Assembly (NCBI GenBank): GCA_030248295.1
Contig: JASANH010000878.1
Span: forward strand, 1-64,000
DNA: 64,000 bases
From: Mesodorylaimus sp. YZB2_4
Lineage: Eukaryota > Nematoda > Enoplea > Dorylaimida > Dorylaimidae
Direction of reading: 5' to 3'
Position 1 is the stretch's first letter, and each line of letters begins with the position of its first letter. The translations under genes and the position numbers were made by a program. Shown here piece after piece: positions 1-11,163 of this stretch. The notes beneath the pieces were generated by a model. The model saw nothing but the letters and a program-made list of their open reading frames with translations, was not told where the DNA came from and made no database searches.

Positions 1-3000
1 TTACACCAGCACTTACTTTACAACGCGCCGCATTCGCCGCAACTGTCCCATCGTCTTCGATGCTCGATTTCCATTTGTCCAATCTTGATTTCGACTTGGG
101 CTTGAATTCGAATAGCCGCATTCGTCCTCGCCATCGCCGACGCCCCAGTGGTTCACTGCCCCTGGCACATGCGTGCTGGCCGAGCCGAGCAACACAGCAC
201 CCCGAAGCTCGCCACTTTCTTGGGCGGACGACGAAGGCACTGCACGGCACCTAGAAAGAAACAACATTTATAGCCAACTGCGCAGTTTACATTACACCAG
301 CACTTACTTTACAACGCGCCGCATTCGCCGCAACTGTCCCATCGTCTTCGATGCTCGATTTCCATTTGTCCAATCTTGATTTCGACTTGGGCTTGAATTC
401 GAATAGCCGCATTCGTCCTCGCCATCGCCGACGCCCCAGTGGTTCACTGCCCCTGGCACATGCGTGCTGGCCGAGCCGAGCAACACAGCACCCCGAAGCT
501 CGCCACTTTCTTGGGCGGACGACGAAGGCACTGCACGGCACCTAGAAAGAAACAACATTTATACCCACTTGCGCACTTTACATTACACCAGCACTTACTT
601 TACAACGCGCCGCATTCGCCGCAACTGTCCCATCGTCTTCGATCCTTCGACTTAAGCTTGAATTCGAATAGCCGCATTCGTCCTCGCCATCGCCGACGCC
701 CCAGTGGTTCACTGCCCCTGGCACATGCGTGCTGGCCGAGCCGAGCAACACAGCACCCCGAAGCTCGCCACTTTCTTGGGCGGACGACGAAGGCACTGCA
801 CGGCACCTAGAAAGAACCAACATTTATACCCACTTGCGCATTTCACATTACACCAGCACTTACTTAACGACGCGCTGCATTCACCGCAACTGTCCCATCG
901 CCTTCGATGCTCGATTTCCATTTGTTCAATCTTGATTTCGACTTGGGCTTGAATTCGAATAGCCGCATTCGTCCTCGCCATCGCCGACGCCCCAGTGGTT
1001 CACTGCCCCTGGCACATGCGTGCTGGCCGAGCCGAGCAACACAGCACCCCGAAGCTCGCCACTTTCTTGGGCGGACGACGAAGGCACTGCACGGCACCTA
1101 GAAAGAAACAACATTTATAGCCAACTGCGCAGTTTACATTACACCAGCACTTACTTTACAACGCGCCGCATTCGCCGCAACTGTCCCATCGTCTTCGATG
1201 CTCGATTTCCATTCGTCCAATCTTGATTTCGACTCGGGCTTGAATTCGAATAGCCGCATTCGTCCTCGCCATCGCCGACGCCCCAGTGGTTCACTGCCCC
1301 TGGCACATGCGTGCTGGCCGAGCCGAGCAACACAGCACCCCGAAGCTCGCCACTTTCTTGGGCGGACGACGAAGGCACTGCACGGCACCTAGAAAGAAAC
1401 AACATTTATAGCCAACTGCGCACTTCACATTACACCAGCACTTACTTTACAACGCGCCGCATTCACCGCAACTGTCCCATCGTCTTCGATGCTCGATTTC
1501 CATTCGTACAATCTTGATTTCGACTTGGGCTTGAATTCGGATAGCCGCTTTCGTCCTCGCCATCGCCGACGCCCCAGTGGTTCACTGCCCCTGGCACATG
1601 CGTGCTGGCCGAGCCGAGCAACACAGCACCCCGAAGCTCGCCACTTTCTTGGGCGGACGACGAAGGCACTGCACGGCACCTAGAAAGAAACAACATTTAT
1701 AGCCAACTGCGCCCATAACTTCACACCAGCACTTACTTTACAACGCGCCGCATTCGCCGCAACTGTCCCATCGTCTTCGATGCTCGATTTCCATTCGTCC
1801 AATCTTGATTTCGACTTGGGCTTGAATTCGAATAGCCGCATTCGTCCTCGCCATCGCCGACGCCCCAGTGGTTCACTGCCCCTGGCACATGCGTGCTGGC
1901 CGAGCCGAGCAACACAGCACCCCGAAGCTCGCCACTTTCTTGGGCGGACGACGAAGGCACTGCACGGCACCTAGAAAGAAACAACATTTACAGTCAACTG
2001 CGCACTTCACATTACACCAGCACTTACTTTACAACGCGCCGCATTCGCCGCAACTGTCCCATCGTCTTCGATGCTCGATTTCCATTCGTACGATCTTGAT
2101 TTCGACTTGGGCTTGAATTCGAATAGCCGCATTCGTCCTCGCCATCGCCGACGCCCCAGTGGTTCACTGCCCCTGGCACATGCGTGCTGGCCGAGCCGAG
2201 CAACACAGCACCCCGAAGCTCGCCACTTTCTTGGGCGGACGACGAAGGCACTGCACGGCACCTAGAAAGAAACAACATTTATAGCCAACTGCGCAGTTTA
2301 CATTACACCAGCACTTACTTTACAACGCGCCGCATTCGCCGCAACTGTCCCATCGTCTTCGATGCTCGATTTCCATTCGTACAATCTTGATTTCGACTTG
2401 GGCTTAAATTCTAATAGCCGCATTCGTCCTCGCCATCGCCGACGCCCCAGTGGTTCACTGCCCCTGGCACATGCGTGCTGGCCGAGCCGAGCAACACAGC
2501 ACCCCGAAGCTCGCCACTTTCTTGGGCGGACGACGAAGGCACTGCACGGCACCTAGGAAGAAACAACATCTATAGCCAACTGCGCACCTAACTTCACACC
2601 AGCACTTACTTTACAACGCGCCGCATTCACCGCAACTGTCCCATGGTCTTCGATGCTCGATTTCCATTTGTCCAATCTCGATTTCGACTTGGGCTTGAAT
2701 TCGAATAGCCGCTTTCGTCCTCGCCATCGCCGACGCCCCAGTGGTTCACTGCCCCTGGCACATGCGTGCTGGCCGAGCCGAGCAACACAGCACCCCGAAG
2801 CTCGCCACTTTCTTGGGCGGACGACGAAGGCACTGCACGGCACCTAGAAAGAAACAACATTTATAGCCAACTGCGCAGTTTACATTACACCAGCACTTAC
2901 TTTACAACGCGCCGCATTCGCCGCAACTGTCCCATCGTCTTCGATGCTCGATTTCCATTCGTACAATCTTGATTTCGACTTGGGCTTGAATTCGAATAGC

Positions 3001-6000
3001 CGCATTCGTCCTCGCCATCGCCGACGCCCCAGTGGTTCACTGCCCCTGGCACATGCGTGCTGGCCGAGCCGAGCAACACAGCACCCCGAAGCTCGCCACT
3101 TTCTTGGGCGGACGACGAAGGCACTGCACGGCACCTAGGAAGAAACAACATCTATAGCCAACTGCGCACCTAACTTCACACCAGCACTTACTTTACAACG
3201 CGCCGCATTCGCCGCAACTGTCCCATCGTCTTCGATGCTCGATTTCCATTCGTACAATCTTGATTTCGACTTGGGCTTGAATTCGAATAGCCGCTTTCGT
3301 CCTCGCCATCGCCGACGCCCCAGTGGTTCACTGCCCCTGGCACATGCGTGCTGGCCGAGCCGAGCAACACAGCACCCCGAAGCTCGCCACTTTCTTGGGC
3401 GGACGACGAAGGCACTGCACGGCACCTAGAAAGAAACAACATTTATAGCCAACTGCGCAGTTTACATTACACCAGCACTTACTTTACAACGCGCCGCATT
3501 CGCCGCAACTGTCCCATCGTCTTCGATGCTCGATTTCCATTCGTACAATCTTGATTTCGACTTGGGCTTGAATTCGAATAGCCGCATTCGTCCTCGCCAT
3601 CGCCGACGCCCCAGTGGTTCACTGCCCCTGGCACATGCGTGCTGGCCGAGCCGAGCAACACAGCACCCCGAAGCTCGCCACTTTCTTGGGCGGACGACGA
3701 AGGCACTGCACGGCACCTAGAAAGAAACAACATTTATAGTTAACTGCGCACCTAACTTTACACCAGCACTTACTTAACAACGCGCCGCATTCACCGCAAC
3801 TGTTCCATCGTCCTCGATGCTCGATTTCCATTCGTTTCATCTTGATTTCGACTTGGGCTTGAACTCGAATAGCCGCTTTCGTCCTTGTTATCGCCGACGC
3901 CCCAGTGGTTCACTGCCCCTGGCACATGCGTGCTGGCCGAGCCGAGCAACACAGCACCCCGAAGCTCGCCACTTTCTTGGGCGGACGACGAAGGCACTGC
4001 ACGGCACCTAGAAAGAAACAACATTTATAGCCAACTGCGCACTATACATAACACCAGCACTTACTTTACAACGCGCCGCATTCGCCGCAACTGTCCCATC
4101 GTCTTCGATGCTCGATTTCCATTCGTACAATCTTGATTTCGACTTGGGCTTAAATTCTAATAGCCGCATTCGTCCTCGCCATCGCCGACGCCCCAGTGGT
4201 TCACTGCCCCTGGCACATGCGTGCTGGCCGAGCCGAGCAACACAGCACCCCGAAGCTCGCCACTTTCTTGGGCGGACGACGAAGGCACTGCACGGCACCT
4301 AGAAAGAAACAACATTTATAGCCAACTGCGCACTACACATAACACCAGCACTTACTTTACAACGCGCCGCATTCGCCGCAACTGTCCCATCGTCTTCGAT
4401 GCTCGATTTCCATTCGTACAATCTTGATTTCGACTTGGGCTTGAATTCGGATAGCCGCTTTCGTCCTCGCCATCGCCGACGCCCCAGTGGTTCACTGCCC
4501 CTGGCACATGCGTGCTGGCCGAGCCGAGCAACACAGCACCCCGAAGCTCGCCACTTTCTTGGGCGGACGACGAAGGCACTGCACGGCACCTAGAAAGAAA
4601 CAACATTTATAGCCAACTGCGCAGTTTACATTACACCAGCACTTACTTTACAACGCGCCGCATTCGCCGCAACTGTCCCATCGTCTTCGATGCTCGATTT
4701 CCATTCGTACAATCTTGATTTCGACTTGGGCTTGAATTCGAATAGCCGCATTCGTCCTCGCCATCGCCGACGCCCCAGTGGTTCACTGCCCCTGGCACAT
4801 GCGTGCTGGCCGAGCCGAGCAACACAGCACCCCGAAGCTCGCCACTTTCTTGGGCGGACGACGAAGGCACTGCACGGCACCTAGAAAGAAACAACATTTA
4901 TAGCCAACTGCGCAGTTTACATTACACCAGCACTTACTTTACAACGCGCCGCATTCGCCGCAACTGTCCCATCGTCTTCGATGCTCGATTTCCATTCGTA
5001 CAATCTTGATTTCGACTTGGGCTTGAATTCGAATAGCCGCATTCGTCCTCGCCATCGCCGACGCCCCAGTGGTTCACTGCCCCTGGCACATGCGTGCTGG
5101 CCGAGCCGAGCAACACAGCACCCCGAAGCTCGCCACTTTCTTGGGCGGACGACGAAGGCACTGCACGGCACCTAGAAAGAAACAACATTTATAGCCAACT
5201 GCGCAGTTTACATTACACCAGCACTTACTTTACAACGCGCCGCATTCGCCGCAACTGTCCCATCGTCTTCGATGCTCGATTTCCATTTGTCCAATCTTGA
5301 TTTCGACTCGGGCTTGAATTCGAATAGCCGCATTCGTCCTCGCCATCGCCGACGCCCCAGTGGTTCACTGCCCCTGGCACATGCGTGCTGGCCGAGCCGA
5401 GCAACACAGCACCCCGAAGCTCGCCACTTTCTTGGGCGGACGACGAAGGCACTGCACGGCACCTAGAAAAAAACAACATCTATAGCCAACTGCGCACCTA
5501 ACTTCACACCAGCACTTACTTTACAACGCGCCGCATTCGCCGCAACTGTCCCATCGTCTTCGATGCTCGATTTCCATTTGTCCAATCTTGATTTCGACTT
5601 GGGCTTGAATTCGAATAGCCGCATTCGTCCTCGCCATCGCCGACGCCCCAGTGGTTCACTGCCCCTGGCACATGCGTGCTGGCCGAGCCGAGCAACACAG
5701 CACCCCGAAGCTCGCCACTTTCTTGGGCGGACGACGAAAGCACTGAACGGCACCTAGAAAGAAACAACATTTACAGTCAACTGCGCACTTCACTTTACAC
5801 CAGCACTTACTTTACAACGCGCCGCATTCGCCGCAACTGTCCCATCGTCTTCGATGCTTGATTTCCATTTGTCCAATCTTGATTTCGACTTGGGCTTGAA
5901 TTCGAATAGCCGCATTCGTCCTCGCCATCGCCGACGCCCCAGTGGTTCACTGCCCCTGGCACATGCGTGCTGGCCGAGCCGAGCAACACAGCACCCCGAA

Positions 6001-8068
6001 GCTCGCCACTTTCTTGGGCGGACGACGAAGGCACTGCACGGCACCTAGAAAGAAACAACATTTATAGCCAACTGCGCAGTTTACATTACACCAGCACTTA
6101 CTTTACAACGCGCCGCATTCGCCGCAACTGTCCCATCGTCTTCGATGCTCGATTTCCATTCGTCCAATCTTGATTTCGACTCGGGCTTGAATTCGAATAG
6201 CCGCATTCGTCCTCGCCATCGCCGACGCCCCAGTGGTTCACTGCCCCTGGCACATGCGTGCTGGCCGAGCCGAGCAACACAGCACCCCGAAGCTCGCCAC
6301 TTTCTTGGGCGGACGACGAAGGCACTGCACGGCACCTAGAAAGAACCAACATTTATAGCCAACTGCGCACCTAACTTTACACCAGCACTTACTTTACAAC
6401 GCGCCGCATTCGCCGCAACTGTCCCATCGTCTTCGATGCTCGATTTCCATTCGTCCAATCTTGATTTCGACTCGGGCTTGAATTCGAATAGCCGCATTCG
6501 TCCTCGCCATCGCCGACGCCCCAGTGGTTCACTGCCCCTGGCACATGCGTGCTGGCCGAGCCGAGCAACACAGCACCCCGAAGCTCGCCACTTTCTTGGG
6601 CGGACGACGAAGGCAATGCACGGCACCTAGAAAGAACCAACATTCATAGCCAACTGCGCACCTAACTTTACACCAGCACTTACTTTACAACGCGCCGCAT
6701 TCGCCGCAACTGTCCCATCGTCTTCGATGCTCGATTTCCATTCGTCCAATCTTGATTTCGACTTGGGTTTGAATTCGAATAGCCGCATTCGTCCTCGCCA
6801 TCGCCGACGCCCCAGTGGTTCACTGCCCCTGGCACATGCGTGCTGGCCGAGCCGAGCAACACAGCACCCCGAAGCTCGCCACTTTCTTGGGCGGACGACG
6901 AAGGCACTGCACGGCACCTAGAAAGAACCAACATTTATAACCAGTTGCGCACTTTACATTACACCAGCACTTACTTTACAACGCGCCGCATTCGCCGCAA
7001 CTGTCCCATCGTCTTCGATGCTCGATTTCCATTCGTCCAATCTTGATTTCGACTTGGGTTTGAATTCGAATAGCCGCATTCGTCCTCGCCATCGCCGACG
7101 CCCCAGTGGTTCACTGCCCCTGGCACATGCGTGCTGGCCGAGCCGAGCAACACAGCACCCCGAAGCTCGCCACTTTCTTGGGCGGACGACGAAGGCACTG
7201 CACGGCACCTAGAAAGAACCAACATTCATAGCCAACTGCGCACCTAACTTTACACCAGCACTTACTTTACAACGCGCCGCATTCGCCGCAACTGTCCCAT
7301 CGTCTTCGATGCTCGATTTCCATTCGTCCAATCTTGATTTCGACTCGGGCTTGAATTCGAATAGCCGCATTCGTCCTCGCCATCGCCGACGCCCCAGTGG
7401 TTCACTGCCCCTGGCACATGCGTGCTGGCCGAGCCGAGCAACACAGCACCCCGAAGCTCGCCACTTTCTTGGGCGGACGACGAAGGCACTGCACGGCACC
7501 TAGAAAGAACCAACATTCATAGCCAACTGCGCACCTAACTTTACACCAGCACTTACTTTACAACGCGCCGCATTCGCCGCAACTGTCCCATCGTCTTCGA
7601 TGCTCGATTTCCATTCGTCCAATCTTGATTTCGACTCGGGCTTGAATTCGAATAGCCGCATTCGTCCTCGCCATCGCCGACGCCCCAGTGGTTCACTGCC
7701 CCTGGCACATGCGTGCTGGCCGAGCCGAGCAACACAGCACCCCGAAGCTCGCCACTTTCTTGGGCGGACGACGAAGGCACTGCACGGCACCTAGAAAGAA
7801 CCAACATTCATAGCCAACTGCGCACTTTACATTACACCAGCACTTACTTTACAACGCGCCGCATTCGCCGCAACTGTCCCATCGTCTTCGATGCTCGATT
7901 TCCATTCGTCCAATCTTGATTTCGACTCGGGCTTGAATTCGAATAGCCGCATTCGTCCTCGCCATCGCCGACGCCCCAGTGGTTCACTGCCCCTGGCACA
8001 TGCGTGCTGGCCGAGCCGAGCAACACAGCACCCCGAAGCTCGCCACTTTCTTGGGCGGACGACGAAGC
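1..8068. repeat. 291-bp satellite array, 28 monomers, open at the left edge
   Basis: A head-to-tail repeat of period 291 bp runs from the window start to about 8068. It has 28 units; unit 3 (about 582-846) is shortened by 26 bp and unit 28 is cut off at about 8068. A block of roughly 150 bp in each unit is almost invariant, while the stretch around the short GC-poor segment varies between a few alternative forms. On the minus strand every complete unit has a pyrimidine tract ending in CTAG and, 234 nt further on, a GTAAGTGC donor-like site. This gives a 234-nt exon-like and a 57-nt intron-like part. Two of the three frames of the 234-nt part are open in most units, but each frame has stops in two units. 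Right-end units (6145-8068) share variants, which points to local homogenisation. It is most simply a satellite; a multi-exon repeat gene cannot be excluded. Confidence 0.97.
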
Positions 8069-8294
8069 TTGATTGCGATGCGCATTAGGATCGATATTTG
8101 AATGGTGTTGTGCGATATACAGTAAGTGGCCACTTCATGCAACCTTACATCAAAGAGCTATGAAAGAAACTCTATTTAAAAATATAGTTGCGCTACAGAT
8201 CATAGCTACATCAACAAAATGCACTATGCATTTTCCATTTTCTGTTTTCACCCTCCTTCCCTCCTCGCCATCTACATCACTTCCCCACTGGCGA

Positions 8295-8549
8295 TCAGAA
8301 GGCGAATCTGGTGCAGACGCAGCCACTGGGCTCCGGTCCACACCTGTTCATGTCAGCCCCGCCATTGATGAGTTGCTGGACTCTGCACGCGTTCCACACC
8401 GAGCAGCTCAGAGTGCACCCGAAATCGATTTTGTCGAATATGCCCCTCTTGACCAGTTGCTTGTCTTCCGTGGGAGCCCCGTTGACTGCATTGTCCAACA
8501 GCACGCTCCCAATCAGCACTGCCAGGACGATAAGGTTGGTGATGGCCAT
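8295..8549 (-). CDS. Small secreted cysteine-rich peptide precursor, copy A
   Basis: An 84-residue single-exon precursor. Residues 1-24 form a signal peptide with a hydrophobic core. Residues 25-35 form a short propeptide ending in Lys-Arg, and the predicted mature peptide of 49 residues starts with Gly-Ile-Phe. The mature part has six cysteines spaced C-x3-C-x5-C-x14-C-x6-C-x-C. This is close to, but not the same as, the cysteine-stabilised alpha-beta pattern. A TATA motif lies at 8637-8645, about 90 bp upstream of the start. The 3' UTR has AATAGA where copy C has AATAAA. The mature region is identical in all three copies, while the signal and propeptide differ at a few residues. It could be an antimicrobial, signalling or toxin-like peptide; I do not recognise the family. 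Confidence 0.85.
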   Translation of the reverse strand: MAITNLIVLAVLIGSVLLDNAVNGAPTEDKQLVKRGIFDKIDFGCTLSCSVWNACRVQQLINGGADMNRCGPEPSGCVCTRFAF

Positions 8550-8636
8550 CGCTTAGATTTTTGGTCTTTCAAGCGAAGATGCCAGGAATTCACAAGTTGA
8601 CAATTTGGATTTGATGAACTTCGCATTTTCACAAAG

Positions 8637-8645
8637 TTTATATAG
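8637..8645 (-). promoter_or_regulatory. TATA box of peptide gene copy A
   Basis: The minus strand reads CCTATATAAAC about 90 bp before the start codon. The same motif sits at the same distance in the other two copies, so it was duplicated with the gene. Confidence 0.6.
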
Positions 8646-8690
8646 GCAGTCATGCTCTGATTGCTGAATGAGTTTTTATTGTAAACAGCC

Positions 8691-9400
8691 CACTCGGATC
8701 CTTGTTCACCGAAACCATTTAGGATTTAGGATTAGCAGAGTGGCACCAAGAGGGTGCGAGGGTGCTCGTTTGGTGCGTTTATTTCAAATATTACAACTCG
8801 TGGAGTCGTTTCCCCATCCATTAGGAAGTATGCATCTACGTGCAGTATTTCATGTTTTCGAAATTTCATCAGACAGCTACAGTATTTGCATGCGTGGACT
8901 GTTAATCCTGTATTTTCGCCGAATGCAACTACGCCAACATCATTGTCCGCGTGAAGCAGCCCAGAATTCGGTGACCATAACAAACAAAGGGGCAGAAAGA
9001 ATAACGAGGTGTGTGTGAACAAGTGACTCACAAGGGGAACATTGCGACCTGAAGGTTGAGTAATATGGAACCAACCAAAAAGAACGACGTAACATAATTC
9101 GTTGTACAGATTTCCTCATTATTCTTGTTGCACCATTTTCATAATCAGTGAAGTCTGAAGTATTCCACTCGGACGAGGCTGTTAGCGCAGTGTCATTCGG
9201 CGAACATCCAGGATTAACAGTCCAAACATGGCGTAACTAGCGTGCTCTTTCGCAAACATCACACGCTTTCCTCTTTTTTGCGACATCTCTGCTGTTCAGG
9301 GGTGGGTTTTGGGGGCGAGGTGAGTGACAAGCCAACCGCCTGTTCTGTTTGCTTTTTTTGCGCAACTCACAGTTAATTAAGCCCTTACTTGGTTTCGTCG
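8691..9400. other. Spacer between inverted peptide genes, nothing recognised
   Basis: This spacer separates the divergently transcribed copies A (minus) and B (plus), so their promoters face each other across it. I see no conserved coding pattern, RNA gene or complete repeat here. Short open frames on both strands show no family likeness. Confidence 0.5.
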
Positions 9401-9460
9401 AACAAGCATTGAAGTGAACTGTTATAAGAAAAAATCATTCAGCAATGAAAGCGTATTGCC

Positions 9461-9468
9461 TTTATAAG
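9461..9468 (+). promoter_or_regulatory. TATA box of peptide gene copy B
   Basis: TTTATAAG lies about 90 bp before the ATG at 9557, matching the position of TATATAA in copies A and C. One base differs from the other copies. Confidence 0.6.
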
Positions 9469-9556
9469 CCAGGGTGAAAATGCGAGAATTCATCAAATCC
9501 AAATCGTCAACTTGTGAATTCCTGGCATCTTCGATTGAAAGACGAAAACTGTTGAG

Positions 9557-9811
9557 ATGGCCTTCACCAACTTTATCGTCCTGGCAGTGCTGATTGGGAG
9601 CGTGTTGTTGGACAATGCAGTCAACGGGGCTCCCACGCAAGACAAGCAACCGGTCAAGAGGGGAATATTCGACAAAATCGATTTCGGGTGCACTCTGAGC
9701 TGCTCGGTGTGGAACGCGTGCAGAGTCCAGCAACTCATCAATGGCGGGGCTGACATGAACAGGTGTGGACCGGAGCCCAGTGGCTGCGTCTGCACCAGAT
9801 TCGCCTTCTGA
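9557..9811 (+). CDS. Small secreted cysteine-rich peptide precursor, copy B
   Basis: An 84-residue precursor with the same plan as copy A: signal peptide (about 1-24), short propeptide ending Lys-Arg at 34-35, then a 49-residue mature peptide with six cysteines. The mature part is identical to copies A and C. Changes are confined to the signal peptide and propeptide, for example Thr-Gln against Thr-Glu and Pro against Leu before Val-Lys-Arg. The gene is inverted relative to A and C. The expected polyadenylation signal is altered to ACATAAAG (around 9930), so 3'-end formation may differ. Flanks about 150 bp on either side are also shared with the other copies. The family is not recognised. Confidence 0.85.
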   Translation: MAFTNFIVLAVLIGSVLLDNAVNGAPTQDKQPVKRGIFDKIDFGCTLSCSVWNACRVQQLINGGADMNRCGPEPSGCVCTRFAF

Positions 9812-9985
9812 TCGCCAGTGAGGAAGTGATGTGGATGGCGAGGAGAGATGGAGGATGAAAACAGAATATGGAAAATGCATAGTGCATTGTGTTGATGTAG
9901 CTGTGATCTGTAGCGCAACTATATTTTTACATAAAGAGTTCTTTCAAGTTTCTGTTTGGTGTGAGGTTGTATGAAATGGGTTCCA

Positions 9986-10600
9986 TCGCTTGACCACTTA
10001 CTATATATTGCTCAAAGTCACTTAAACAGCGATGCACTGCATTCATCATTAAAAAATGATGAATGCAGCAGCTTGTTTTTAGTACTATAAGGGTTATTAT
10101 TGCTCGCCTAGAACATTGGACTGGTACCAGATTCAGCATACTGAAAACATGAGCCAGGCAGAAAGGCTCCTTGATTACGTCACAGCTTCACTGGAACAGC
10201 ATTAGTACTACATCATATGTCTTCGCCAAACCGTCAGCTTCATTGTCCGTTTCCAGTCACCCTATCATCCCATTGCTGCTTGCCTTTCAAGACGTCGCCT
10301 TCGAGCTTCGCCATTTGATATTTTATGCCTACACCACTGCACGAACTAGTCGATCTAATGTTAATTTTTCGTCTGACAAAAAGCGAATTCAATAAGTAGC
10401 CTTTAAAACCATCAAGCAATGTCTATTAGTGCTGGTCTGGGTCCCAAAAACTTGACTGAAATCGTCGCTAGACCACCTTATGTTGAACCCTGCTTGTCAG
10501 GTGCAAACTGTATTTTAATTGCTGCTGCTAATTGACGACGAGCCAGTTCACAAAGCACGCGTTGCTCAGGGCCATCGATGAATGCGGATCCAAACAAACT
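9986..10600. other. Intergenic, nothing recognised
   Basis: After the downstream flank of peptide copy B, no coding pattern, RNA gene or long repeat is visible. A short hairpin built on ATGATGAATGCA occurs near 10040-10065. Confidence 0.4.
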
Positions 10601-10605
10601 GATCA

Positions 10606-10692
10606 TCCACCATTTCCACCTGGGCGGGAGTCGAAGTTTGCCCTGTAAGTGGCATCCAGCGTGAGAGGCAGACGCCTACTCGCTTACGCAAC
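10606..10692 (-). repeat. tRNA-derived SINE-1, degenerate copy
   Basis: The minus strand carries the tRNA-like head of SINE-1. The segment AGGCGTCTGCCTCTCACGCT is recognisable and the B-box region is decayed. The non-tRNA body seen at 17.1 and 20.4 kb is missing. Confidence 0.6.
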
Positions 10693-11163
10693 GACACTCC
10701 AGTATATGCTGCCTCTAAAGAAAAACAGAAAAATCCAGCCTTGCCCGCAAAGAATTACAGCAGTGTTGGGAGAACTGATCAATCGACAGCATTAGCGTGT
10801 GCCCGTGCACTGTTGACTTGAAATAAGAGTAACCATAATTTCAAAAAACCTTTCGTTTTATGTCTGATATTCTGGAGTCGCGCACCAAACTCACGATCAT
10901 AAGAACAGATTTTTACAGACCATTATCACTTTAATTAATCCATCATAAAACATACTAGTACAATAAAAAAATCGATCCCCCGTTCTGTATATACAGCACA
11001 GTAGAAAGCCTGCCTACATTGTTATATCGATAGAACAGACATTTATGAAAAGAATACTAAAAACTTTGATACTATTTTTGCAAAAGCCAAAATATTACTG
11101 ACATAAAACAGCGAATGTATTTCCCACCTTTATGACATACAGAATTTATTTCCGCCCTTCCAG

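Larger units (their letters stand above)
8069..8690 (-). repeat. Duplicated peptide-gene unit, copy A
   Basis: About 600 bp containing the first secreted-peptide gene plus flanks is repeated at 17930-18570 in the same orientation and at 9400-9985 in inverted orientation. Matching landmarks are the TATA motif, the 5' leader, the coding region, the 3' UTR and a downstream segment around the words TGCGATA and CACTTCATRCAACCT. The left edge of this unit touches the end of the satellite array. The array therefore ends at, or was inserted at, the edge of this duplication. Confidence 0.8.

Noticed and set aside
13..8030. Series of 60-96 codon open frames in each satellite unit, on both strands
   Set aside because: They recur with the 291-bp period, many lack an ATG start, and the two minus-strand frames are each broken in some units. 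I do not list them as separate genes; the exon-like structure is treated as a finding instead.
1..8068. CRISPR array or rRNA/5S/spliced-leader RNA cluster
   Set aside because: There are no short repeats with unique spacers, and I see no 5S, SL or snRNA core words in the monomer. The whole 291-bp unit is conserved.
8073..8600. 175-codon plus-strand frame
   Set aside because: It is antisense to the peptide gene and its flanks; the same frame appears wherever the peptide unit is copied.
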